Of a DNA stretch of 6,214 bases, positions 1 to 5,647 are shown in pieces (position 1 is the first letter of the stretch; each line of letters starts with the position of its first letter). Source of the stretch: Candidatus Spechtiibacteriota bacterium (GTDB lineage: Bacteria; Patescibacteriota; Minisyncoccia; Spechtbacterales; HO2-43-30); the NCBI GenBank assembly GCA_016177905.1, contig JACOUK010000038.1, positions 1 to 6,214 on the forward strand. The letters are read 5' to 3'. Position numbers and translations under genes: made by a program. The notes below the pieces were generated by a model that did not search any database, was not told where the DNA came from, and saw only the letters and a list, made by a program, of their open reading frames with translations.

Positions 1-2
1 AC

Positions 3-320
3 TGCCACCGGCGGAAATGTTTGCGGGATGTCAATCAAGAGCGCTTCGATAAAACTTTTGTAGCGTAACGAGTTATAGGTGAGAAAATATGCCACCGGTA
101 TTGCGAAAAACGCGGTAATACCGACCACAACAATGGCAGAAGCAAAACTGATGAAGAAAGCGGCCCAAAATCTTCCGTCATGAAGAACTGCCGATGCCGC
201 GCCAAACTTTACAAAGAATGTAACAAAAAGAAAAATGTATGGGACAACGAACCACACAATCCAACTCCACGATGATGTCTTGATAAGAAAATTGGCTTTG
301 TCTTTTATGAGTTTACTCAC
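3..320 (-). CDS. ABC transporter permease, molybdate/tungstate/sulfate (ModB/CysT) type, N-terminal part
   Basis: This is the N-terminal part (106 codons seen) of an inner-membrane permease subunit; the rest lies beyond the left edge of the window. The start is GTG at 318-320, with an in-frame TAA two codons upstream, so no longer start is possible; no in-frame ATG is present. One hydrophobic helix lies at about residues 19-36 (WSWIVWFVVPYIFLFVTFF), and a second at about 54-75. The stretch after it, with PVAYFLTYNSLRYKSF followed by LLIDIPQTFPPV, matches the conserved beginning of the BPD_transp_1 domain in ModB/CysT permeases, where a PlAyllar...lPlvlPPvv pattern is typical. In the family, two permease subunits form the channel and work with an ATPase and a binding protein. 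The substrate (molybdate, tungstate, sulfate) cannot be decided from this fragment. The gene starts 24 nt after tRNA-Ser(UGA) on the same strand. There is no Shine-Dalgarno site, but a -10 box sits 6 nt before the GTG. Confidence 0.75.
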   Translation of the reverse strand, partial: MSKLIKDKANFLIKTSSWSWIVWFVVPYIFLFVTFFVKFGAASAVLHDGRFWAAFFISFASAIVVVGITAFFAIPVAYFLTYNSLRYKSFIEALLIDIPQTFPPVA

Positions 321-326
321 GAATTA

Positions 327-335
327 ATTTTACCA
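327..335 (-). promoter_or_regulatory. Extended -10 box for the ABC permease gene (predicted leaderless)
   Basis: On the minus strand, TGG followed by TAAAAT (5 of 6 to TATAAT) ends 6 nt before the GTG start at 320. No good -35 box is present; the position where it would lie is inside the 3' end of the tRNA-Ser. Transcription from this box would start at about the GTG, giving a leaderless mRNA. Read-through from the tRNA is the alternative. Confidence 0.35.
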
Positions 336-344
336 TTTCCCAAC

Positions 345-433
345 TGGCGGTGGGGGTGAGATTCGAACTCACGAGGGTGTTTAGCCCTAGCAGTTTTCAA
401 GACTGTCGCCTTAAACCACTCGGCCACCCCACC
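345..433 (-). tRNA. tRNA-Ser (anticodon UGA)
   Basis: The minus strand folds as a class II tRNA. Acceptor GGTGGGG (433-427) pairs with CCCCACC (355-349). The discriminator is G348 and the CCA is encoded (347-345). The anticodon loop is CTTGAAA, with anticodon TGA at 399-397, and the long variable arm expected of tRNA-Ser is present. The T arm is GTGAG-TTCGAAT-CTCAC. The first anticodon-stem pair (27-43) is A·C, a mild irregularity. It decodes UCA and probably other UCN codons. The 10 nt after CCA (GTTGGGAAAT) are identical to those after the other tRNA-Ser at 5489-5578. Confidence 0.96.
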
Positions 434-469
434 ATATGTAGTTTTTTCATCTCCTTTATGCTAGGTCTT

Positions 470-499
470 ATTATCCCAACTTGCAATACTTGCTGCCAA
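470..499 (-). promoter_or_regulatory. Promoter for tRNA-Ser(UGA)
   Basis: On the minus strand, TTGGCA (499-494, 5 of 6) is followed by an 18-nt spacer and GATAAT (475-470, 5 of 6). The predicted transcription start is near 463, giving about 30 nt of 5' leader to be trimmed by RNase P. It lies directly behind the terminator of the upstream glycoside hydrolase gene. Confidence 0.5.
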
Positions 500-506
500 C
501 CTAACC

Positions 507-532
507 AAAAACCGTCTCGTTTGCTGAGGCGG
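507..532 (-). terminator. Rho-independent terminator of the glycoside hydrolase gene
   Basis: Immediately after the TGA at 536-534, the minus strand reads CCGCCTC, a 7-nt loop (AGCAAAC), then GAGACGG and five T residues. Six of seven pairs are Watson-Crick, with one C·A mismatch in the middle. The stem followed by a T tract at the end of a gene fits an intrinsic terminator; the mismatch lowers certainty. Confidence 0.5.
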
Positions 533-533
533 C

Positions 534-1772
534 TCATGTGAATAATGAATCAAAAGTTACCGCGAGCGTGCTCCACCCAAAATTTTTGACGCGCATGCCC
601 TTGCCTGTGAATGGCTGGTAAAATTCTCTAAAACCTTCGCGTTCAACCATAGTAACGGTGCGCTCCGCGAGTTCTCGCGCTTCATTTGTAAATCCGTGAC
701 GCAAAAGCCCAATAACCAAATACCAATTTGTATTAACCCATGTAGGACCGCGCCATAAAAGTTTTTCTCTGTAGTCCGCGTCAAATACTTGCTCGTCTCG
801 CGCGACTGAAGGAATTGGATACGGCGTCCAGAATTTATTGGGGTCGCGAAGCGCATTCACAATAGATTCCGCGCGCCCGTGGGGTAAACGAGGAAGCAGT
901 AGCGGAAAAAGATTTGAAACAGTCATCACCTTGATAAACGAATTATCCTTGGCAAGTGACCAAAACGTACGAGATTTTTCGTCCCAGCACTTTTGAATAA
1001 TGGCGTCCTCGACGCGCTTCGCGTATCCCTGAAGCTCCATTTTTTCATCTTGTGATTCGGCTAACGTCGAGAGAACATACATGCCATCAACCCATATCGA
1101 GTTAAACATAAGGTCCTCAACGTCCACCCTGCTTTGAGAAACGCGCGCGATGTCCCAACCCATCAGGCGATACTTCGCCTCTGTTAGAGACAGAAAGAAA
1201 AAGTAAGCAGCCATGTTAAAAAGTCTTCCGGTCGTCCCCCATCCTTGTAGCCGAGGATAGAAACGATCATACTCCGGGGTCGCATCACGACCCGTTTCTG
1301 TCGGAATGAAATTTGAAATTAAACCATCGCGATCCGGATCTTGAAACTCAATGAAGTAAAGGAAAAATTTCTTGACTTTTCCAAACACCTCGCGCGTAAA
1401 ATCTGGATCTTGGATCGCCAAAAGCGCCCTTGCCAGCACCGGCGGTTGGGTATGCGAGCTGTGATGCTTCCAGTGAGGATAGAAGAACCGCTCGGCCGCA
1501 AGGGGACTTTGGGCTCTCTTTGATACATATTGGATATGCGGAATAAATCCGTTCTCCTGCTGAAACGTAAAAAGCCGGCGGATCTCATTTTTTGCGGCAT
1601 CCTTTAACTCCAAACGAGACAGAGCGATCGCGTGGAAGCAAGAATCCCAAAGCCACTGATGGGGATAACGCGGCCAACTTGGGCACACATACTTGCCCCC
1701 TGTTGCCGCAAGGTTTTTTAAAAGAACTTCCCTTGCGTTATTTTTTACCGAATCCGGCACAAAAATATTCAT
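534..1772 (-). CDS. MGH1/GH63-like glycoside hydrolase (clan GH-G fold)
   Basis: Predicted cytosolic (alpha/alpha)6-barrel glycosidase of 412 residues, with no signal peptide or membrane segment. Residue numbers count from the chosen ATG. Visible motifs are WLWDSCFHA (D43), ENGFIPH (73-79), TETGRDATPEYD (D163), RLQGWGT (174-180), LLWRGPTWVNTNWY (WRGP at 340-343) and FREFYQPFTGKG (E383). In GH63 glucosidases, mannosylglycerate hydrolases and trehalase-like enzymes, the Asp of the ETG.D..P.(Y/W)D motif is the usual acid and the Glu of the E(Y/F)Y.P.TG motif the usual base. D163 and E383 are therefore my predicted catalytic pair. The length fits single-domain MGH1-like proteins. Substrates known in the clan include mannosyl- or glucosylglycerate, trehalose and glucose-capped oligosaccharides; the sequence does not settle which. 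I chose ATG 1772-1770 because an 8-nt Shine-Dalgarno match precedes it. An upstream in-frame ATG at 1793 would add seven residues and lacks a proper site. It is divergent from the DUF2298 gene. Confidence 0.82.
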   Translation of the reverse strand: MNIFVPDSVKNNAREVLLKNLAATGGKYVCPSWPRYPHQWLWDSCFHAIALSRLELKDAAKNEIRRLFTFQQENGFIPHIQYVSKRAQSPLAAERFFYPHWKHHSSHTQPPVLARALLAIQDPDFTREVFGKVKKFFLYFIEFQDPDRDGLISNFIPTETGRDATPEYDRFYPRLQGWGTTGRLFNMAAYFFFLSLTEAKYRLMGWDIARVSQSRVDVEDLMFNSIWVDGMYVLSTLAESQDEKMELQGYAKRVEDAIIQKCWDEKSRTFWSLAKDNSFIKVMTVSNLFPLLLPRLPHGRAESIVNALRDPNKFWTPYPIPSVARDEQVFDADYREKLLWRGPTWVNTNWYLVIGLLRHGFTNEARELAERTVTMVEREGFREFYQPFTGKGMRVKNFGWSTLAVTFDSLFT

Positions 1773-1776
1773 ATGC

Positions 1777-1784
1777 ATCACCTC
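1777..1784 (-). promoter_or_regulatory. Strong Shine-Dalgarno site that decides the glycoside hydrolase start
   Basis: GAGGTGAT on the minus strand is an uninterrupted 8-nt complement of the usual 16S rRNA 3' end (AUCACCUC). The gap from its last base to ATG 1772 is 4 nt, or 8 nt from the GAGG core. It lies inside the longer ORF that starts at 1793, so the shorter protein is the better start. It is the only clear ribosome binding site I see among the genes of this window. Confidence 0.65.
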
Positions 1785-1807
1785 GTCTCGCATCCTACGT
1801 AATTCTC

Positions 1808-1831
1808 ATTATACTATCTTCCATCATACCA
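1808..1831 (-). promoter_or_regulatory. -10 boxes of the glycoside hydrolase promoter
   Basis: The minus strand carries a perfect TATAAT at 1813-1808. Just upstream it has an extended -10, TGG plus TATGAT (1831-1823). Neither has a convincing -35 box at 16-18 nt. From the perfect box, transcription would start near 1800, leaving a leader of about 28 nt that contains the Shine-Dalgarno site before ATG 1772. Confidence 0.45.
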
Positions 1832-1883
1832 TACATTTTTTATAGGCCCTGTCTAACAAATCTCCCTTTTTAAGCAACCGATT

Positions 1884-1921
1884 TGTATCTTGCGTGGCGT
1901 GTGCAGAAAAGATAAGATACA
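1884..1921. repeat. 8-bp inverted repeat overlapping the DUF2298 promoter (operator-like)
   Basis: TGTATCTT (1884-1891) and AAGATACA (1914-1921) are perfect inverted arms whose centres are 30 bp apart, about three helical turns. The right arm covers the putative -10 box and the left arm touches the -35 box. This is the geometry of a dimer-bound operator, but one such repeat can occur by chance in AT-rich DNA. Confidence 0.3.
1890..1918 (+). promoter_or_regulatory. Putative promoter for the DUF2298 gene
   Basis: TTGCGT (1890-1895, 3 of 6) is followed by a 17-nt spacer and TAAGAT (1913-1918, 4 of 6). Transcription would begin near 1925, leaving only about 8 nt before ATG 1933 with no Shine-Dalgarno site. 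The boxes are weak individually; the spacing is ideal. Confidence 0.35.
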
Positions 1922-1932
1922 CGTAACCGCCT

Positions 1933-4014
1933 ATGATTTTTTCACACGACCTTTTTTTTATTTTTTCACTCTGGCTCTCCACTTTCGTTATGGGCTGGAT
2001 AAGCTGGCCTATCGCCTCTTTCTTTTTTGGCGCGCTTTCTGATCGAGGCTATACAATTTCAAAACTTTTCGGATGGGTAGCGGTGAGCTACCTCGTTTTT
2101 GTTCTGGCAACTCTGAAAATTGTTCCTCTCGCGCTTTGGAGTCTCATCCTCGTCGTCTTTGTGTGGGCGCTCATAAACTTCTTCATCGAGAAAGAAAAAA
2201 AGTGCATAAGAAAAAATATATTGGACTTGCGCCAAATCCTTTTGATCGAGCTCTTCTTTCTTTTGATTATGGGGTTCTTCGCGTATATTCGAGCTCATTC
2301 GCCGGAAATTTACAGCATCGAACGATTTATGGATTTTGGATTCTTGAAATCTCTTTTTAACGCGCGCGCCTTGCCCATTTCCGACATGTGGATGCTCGGC
2401 GAAAAAATAAACTACTACTATTTCGGGCACTTCATGGGCTATGTTCTTTTGTCAGTAAGCCGCATACCGCCCATTTCCGGATTTTTTGTCCTTATTGTCT
2501 GGATGTTTGCAGTCCTCTCTCTCAATATCTATAGACTTGCTCGCGACTTGACCGCTCTTCTTCCCTTGCCAGTTCTTACTCCGATTGCAAAAAAACTTAT
2601 CCTCGCAAGCGCGGGGATTATAAGTTCCGGAATTGTGCTTTTCGCCGGCACATTGCATACAAGTTTCTGGCTTTTCAAATACGGCAAGTACGCGCTTTTT
2701 CACGCGCCTCTCCCCAGCTTCTGGTATCCGGATCCAACAAGGATAATCCCGGGCACCATTACCGAAATGCCGATATACATTTTTCTCGTCGCCGACCTCC
2801 ACCCGCATGTCTGGGGATTGCTCATTGGAATCCTCGCGCTTCTTCTGCTCTTCCTCGTGTTCCATGATTCCACTGCTACGCTGAATTGGAAAAATAAATA
2901 TCTCTGGCTTCTCGGAACGCTCCTTGGGCTCTCATATATCACAAACTCTTGGGACGCTCTTACGCTAGGATCTCTCACGATTTTCGCCGTATGGATAAAA
3001 TGGCATGCATTCTCAAAATTAAAACTCGCGATCCTCGGCATTGCTCTGGCCCTTGGCGCGTATATCGTCGGCCTCCCATGGAGCTTGTTTCAAAATCTCC
3101 CTATCGAGGGCATAGGTCTCGTGCGCGCACACTCTCCCCTTTTGCCGTGGCTTTCATTCTGGGGATTGTACCTTGCGCTTTGCGCTCTTTTCCTTGGAAT
3201 ACTTTGGATGCTTTTTAGAAAAACTCAAAAAAAATCTTTTGCAGTGTTCCGTCCGTACCGTTTTCATCTGATTATTATCGCAAGCGCGATGCTCTTTCTT
3301 GCTCTTATGGAAATTTTCTACGTAAAAGATATTCTGGCGCACGGAGAATGGTTCCGCGCAAATACTGTTTTTAAGATTACAACCGAACTTTGGCTTTGGC
3401 TTGGAGCAATTTCCGGATCAATCGCAGTCTGGTCTGTTCTCGCGCTCCAAAAGTTAAAAAACAAAATGTTGCTGGCCCTGTTTCTCTTTTTTCTTTTCCT
3501 TGGCCCGGCGATCTATCCCGCCAAAGCAATTTTTCAGGCCCAAATTTCAGGTAAAAAACTAACTTCGTTCGGGACTGGACTCAATTGGTGGGAAAAACGA
3601 TTCCCTTCCGACTTTGAGGCATATCAATTTCTTTCCAAAATTCAGGATGCGCTTCCCGCAAACGACAAAATAAGAAATATTGTGGAGGCGGAAGGAGAAA
3701 GTTACACCGATGTTTCCCGATTTTCGGTGTTTCTTGGCTGGCCTACGATTATCGGATGGCCGGTGCACGAATGGACATGGAGAGGGACATATGACAACGT
3801 GGGTAAGAGAAGAGAAGAGGTAAGAGAAATATATACTGGCAAAGATACAGAAAAATCGCGAGAGATCCTTCAAAAATATCGCATCGATTACATCATTGCG
3901 GGAGAACTGGAAGGCCAAAGATACGGAAGCGAGATCAAAAAAGAAAAACTGAAAAAACTCGGAAACGCCGTATTTGATAACGGCACAACATTCATTATCA
4001 AAAGAGCGCGATAA
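1933..4014 (+). CDS. DUF2298 / YYY-family polytopic membrane protein
   Basis: This 693-residue protein has about a dozen hydrophobic helices up to residue 530 and a soluble C-terminal domain (about 535-693). Family hallmarks appear in order: ERFMDFGFL (130-138); DMWMLGEKINYYYFGH (151-166), the YYY motif; VADLHPHVWG (286-295); TNSWD (337-341); WFRANTVFK (473-481); EAEGESYT (585-592); and GWPVHEWTWRGTYDN (608-622). This set matches the Chlor_Arch_YYY proteins (TIGR03662) of Chloroflexi, archaea and CPR. Their function is not established. The many helices with acidic and His motifs in extracytoplasmic loops recall GT-C type glycosyltransferases, so a role in glycan or lipid-linked sugar transfer is a guess. 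The ATG at 1933 leads straight into the first helix (about 6-25); a later ATG at residue 20 would cut it. There is no Shine-Dalgarno site. It ends 18 bp before the convergent DUF7282 gene, and I see no terminator between them. Confidence 0.88.
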   Translation: MIFSHDLFFIFSLWLSTFVMGWISWPIASFFFGALSDRGYTISKLFGWVAVSYLVFVLATLKIVPLALWSLILVVFVWALINFFIEKEKKCIRKNILDLRQILLIELFFLLIMGFFAYIRAHSPEIYSIERFMDFGFLKSLFNARALPISDMWMLGEKINYYYFGHFMGYVLLSVSRIPPISGFFVLIVWMFAVLSLNIYRLARDLTALLPLPVLTPIAKKLILASAGIISSGIVLFAGTLHTSFWLFKYGKYALFHAPLPSFWYPDPTRIIPGTITEMPIYIFLVADLHPHVWGLLIGILALLLLFLVFHDSTATLNWKNKYLWLLGTLLGLSYITNSWDALTLGSLTIFAVWIKWHAFSKLKLAILGIALALGAYIVGLPWSLFQNLPIEGIGLVRAHSPLLPWLSFWGLYLALCALFLGILWMLFRKTQKKSFAVFRPYRFHLIIIASAMLFLALMEIFYVKDILAHGEWFRANTVFKITTELWLWLGAISGSIAVWSVLALQKLKNKMLLALFLFFLFLGPAIYPAKAIFQAQISGKKLTSFGTGLNWWEKRFPSDFEAYQFLSKIQDALPANDKIRNIVEAEGESYTDVSRFSVFLGWPTIIGWPVHEWTWRGTYDNVGKRREEVREIYTGKDTEKSREILQKYRIDYIIAGELEGQRYGSEIKKEKLKKLGNAVFDNGTTFIIKRAR

Positions 4015-4032
4015 AATCCCAGATGTTAAAAA

Positions 4033-4527
4033 TTACAAACTCACTGCGCCCGGCTCGACAGCTTCGGCGCTCACGGTGACAATCATCATCATGGGGCTAG
4101 CGGAAACTGGATCTAGCACGGGTTTATCTTTCCCCGCGTCAAAAACACCATCGCCGTCATCGACGTGGAGCATGGCGTAGAGTGTCTCTCCGTCTCGTGT
4201 CATGCGTGAAAGTAGAATCGCTGATAGGTTGTGCGTTTCTCCCGCTGGCAGTACGGCGCTTGCGCCCAAAATCCCGCCGGGGGCGCCGGCAACATCCTCA
4301 TGCACCACCACGAAACCCGGCTTCTCGAGACGCACAACCGCAACTGTGAGGGTTTTCGACGGAGCCTGCTCTGCGACATAGATTGCGTTCGCGCCGATAA
4401 TGAGACCGGTGGAGCCAGAAGAGCTAGGAGGTATACCAGATTCTTCAAGGCGAACGCGCAAAAAGAGCGCAACACCCGCAATAAGTACAGTGATAACCAC
4501 AAATATGACAAACTCTTTCCTGCTCAT
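4033..4527 (-). CDS. Membrane-anchored DUF7282 domain protein
   Basis: This 164-residue protein has an N-terminal helix (about 6-24) after a short charged start (MSRKEF), then a Ser/Gly/Pro linker (30-41). A single extracytoplasmic beta-rich domain runs from about 47 to 158. The domain shows the pattern of DUF7282: GFVVVHED (71-78), GGILGASAVLPAGETHNL (84-101), LYAMLHVDDGDGVFD (116-130) and a final VTVSAEAV (150-157). The fold and role of DUF7282 are not established as far as I know; it is common in haloarchaeal surface proteins and in some bacteria. VDDGDGVFD carries several Asp residues in a calcium-loop-like arrangement. The ATG at 4527 is chosen because it puts the anchor helix at the N-terminus. 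No Shine-Dalgarno site is visible. It follows the metzincin-like gene by 58 nt on the same strand, with a hairpin in the gap, so the two may be co-transcribed. Confidence 0.72.
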   Translation of the reverse strand: MSRKEFVIFVVITVLIAGVALFLRVRLEESGIPPSSSGSTGLIIGANAIYVAEQAPSKTLTVAVVRLEKPGFVVVHEDVAGAPGGILGASAVLPAGETHNLSAILLSRMTRDGETLYAMLHVDDGDGVFDAGKDKPVLDPVSASPMMMIVTVSAEAVEPGAVSL

Positions 4528-4535
4528 ATTTATAA

Positions 4536-4561
4536 CACAACCCCCGCGTACAGGGGTTGTG
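4536..4561 (-). other. 9-bp hairpin between the metzincin-like and DUF7282 genes
   Basis: CACAACCCC (minus strand 4561-4553) pairs perfectly with GGGGTTGTG (4544-4536) around an 8-nt loop. It ends 8 nt before the ATG at 4527. On the minus strand it is followed by TTATAAAT rather than a T run, so it is not a textbook terminator. It could be an attenuator, an mRNA-processing or stability element, or a structure that limits initiation of the downstream gene. Confidence 0.5.
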
Positions 4562-4585
4562 GTTCTGTTATTTTAATTGAGCTTC

Positions 4586-5386
4586 TTACTCAACCCAAAA
4601 GATAAAGGTAAAGAGTTTCTGACCGTTGCCCAAGTCGCGCTCATAGAGCGCAGGGCGACCATTGCTGTCTTTGCGGACCACTTTGCCCGCGTCATCCGCC
4701 TCGGCCGCGTTGCTGTTTCCGCGCGCTTGAGAAACCGTCTGGCCAACGGTCGTCACACTGTCGAGGTGAGCGTAAATCAAACCAAGCTGGTCATAATCAT
4801 GGATGTTCGGGTGCAAATTACTAGGCTGATTAGCGCGTGTGCCATCCGGATCATTCGTGTAGTCCATGCATGTGCCGAGGTTTGTGTTGGTGAAATTCGT
4901 ATCCTGATGGTCTAGTCCGAATGTATGTCCAACTTCTTGGCACATGACGAACTGACGCCAGGAGGGAGTGTTGTATGTTACGGTATTAAAGTACGTATCA
5001 TTCAACTTGACCGTTCCTTGCGTTATGTGACTGCCGCTAACCCATATGGAAGCCATGCCCAGCCACCCATTGAAACCATACTTTTTGTTACAAACCTCTA
5101 CCTGCCCGCTTTTGGCCGGACAATTTCCTTTGGACCCGCTGGAGCCGGCAACGATAGTAGTATCTAACTCCGAAGATACGCTCCAGTCACTCGATGCTAC
5201 AGCAAGGTGGCTATCCCAGACCGTTGAAACGTTGTCGCCAAGCTTCAGCGTGAAGGGGTTCGCGGTCCGCGCCCAATGATAACCGCCCCACGAATGAGTC
5301 GCGTACGCGACTGTAGCGAATGCGCCGGCGGACAGCAAAACCACTACCGCCACAAACTTACCTAAACGACGAAATGAAGTAATCAT
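4586..5386 (-). CDS. Secreted metzincin-like zinc protease homologue with QExxH motif
   Basis: This 266-residue protein (numbered from ATG 5386) has a classic signal peptide: MITSFRRLGK, a hydrophobic core, and AYA before THS, so cleavage is expected after residue 29. The core carries QEVGHTFGLDH (150-160) and CMDY (173-176). These match the metzincin signature HExxHxxGxxH plus Met-turn, except that the first zinc-binding His is Gln150. Glu151, His154 and His160 are kept. Cys89, Cys99, Cys149 and Cys173 could form two disulfides. NIHDYDQL (195-202) follows the Met-turn. I recall similar secreted bacterial proteins with MCQEVGHT-type motifs, which suggests Gln is a family trait rather than a mutation, but I could not check. 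Function: either a peptidase with an unusual zinc ligand or an inactive binding relative. A longer ORF begins at TTG 5422, but that TTG is the first triplet of the -35 box, so I reject it. The DUF7282 gene follows. Confidence 0.8.
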   Translation of the reverse strand: MITSFRRLGKFVAVVVLLSAGAFATVAYATHSWGGYHWARTANPFTLKLGDNVSTVWDSHLAVASSDWSVSSELDTTIVAGSSGSKGNCPAKSGQVEVCNKKYGFNGWLGMASIWVSGSHITQGTVKLNDTYFNTVTYNTPSWRQFVMCQEVGHTFGLDHQDTNFTNTNLGTCMDYTNDPDGTRANQPSNLHPNIHDYDQLGLIYAHLDSVTTVGQTVSQARGNSNAAEADDAGKVVRKDSNGRPALYERDLGNGQKLFTFIFWVE

Positions 5387-5393
5387 ATTTTTA

Positions 5394-5422
5394 AGTCTAC
5401 TAGACCGCCTCCAGCATGTCAA
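5394..5422 (-). promoter_or_regulatory. Promoter of the metzincin-like gene (predicted leaderless)
   Basis: On the minus strand, a perfect TTGACA (5422-5417) is followed by exactly 17 nt and TAGACT (5399-5394, 4 of 6). Seven nt separate the -10 box from ATG 5386, so transcription should start at or next to the A of the ATG. No Shine-Dalgarno site lies at the usual distance; the GGAGG at 5413-5409 is in the promoter spacer, 22 nt upstream of the ATG. Confidence 0.6.
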
Positions 5423-5454
5423 CCTTCATCGCTGTTGATAACTTTTGCGTTCGC

Positions 5455-5477
5455 GAGCACCACCTTCCTTGGCGCTC
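5455..5477 (-). other. Weak hairpin downstream of tRNA-Ser(GCU)
   Basis: GAGCGCC (5477-5471) and GGTGCTC (5461-5455) can form 7 pairs, one of them G·U, around a 9-nt loop. It lies 11 nt after the encoded CCA of the tRNA. No T run follows, so it is at best a processing or Rho-type end. I see nothing else in the gap from 5423 to 5488. Confidence 0.25.
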
Positions 5478-5487
5478 TATTTCCCAA

Positions 5488-5578
<91 letters not shown>

Positions 5579-5596
5579 AAATCCAAAACTAGCTCA

Positions 5597-5625
5597 ATTG
5601 TAGCACCAGGCTTGAGATTGCTCAA
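5597..5625 (-). promoter_or_regulatory. Promoter for tRNA-Ser(GCU)
   Basis: On the minus strand, TTGAGC (5625-5620, 4 of 6) is followed by 17 nt and TACAAT (5602-5597, 5 of 6). The start point would be near 5589, about 11 nt before the tRNA. Its -35 region overlaps that of the divergent promoter at 5612-5640. Confidence 0.5.
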
Positions 5626-5640
5626 TGTCTATGGTATTCT
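5612..5640 (+). promoter_or_regulatory. Promoter of the small membrane protein gene (predicted leaderless)
   Basis: TTGAGA (5612-5617, 5 of 6) is followed by 17 nt and TATTCT (5635-5640, 4 of 6), with an extended TGG directly before the -10. Seven nt then lead to ATG 5648, the same spacing as at the metzincin-like gene. The in-frame TTG at 5612 is the -35 box, not a start codon. Confidence 0.55.
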
Positions 5641-5647
5641 GTGGCCG

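Noticed and set aside
1773..1793. Seven-residue N-terminal extension of the glycoside hydrolase (ATG 1793)
   Set aside because: The 8-nt Shine-Dalgarno match lies inside this extension at the right distance from ATG 1772, and the upstream ATG has only AGG directly against it. A very short-leader start at 1793 cannot be fully excluded.
2059..3342. Open frames on the minus strand and in other plus frames inside the DUF2298 gene
   Set aside because: They are shadows of the long membrane-protein frame, with no family motifs and no start signals.
4015..4032. Terminator between the convergent DUF2298 and DUF7282 genes
   Set aside because: The 18-bp gap holds only A/T-rich sequence, and I found no stem that spans it.
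4577..4593. 5-bp stem (TTGAG/CTCAA) around the stop codon of the metzincin-like gene
   Set aside because: The stem is short and AT-containing, with no T run after it on the minus strand. It is too weak to call a terminator.
5387..5422. TTG-initiated extension of the metzincin-like protein
   Set aside because: The TTG is part of a perfect TTGACA box with correct spacing, and the extension would put 12 polar residues before a normal signal peptide.
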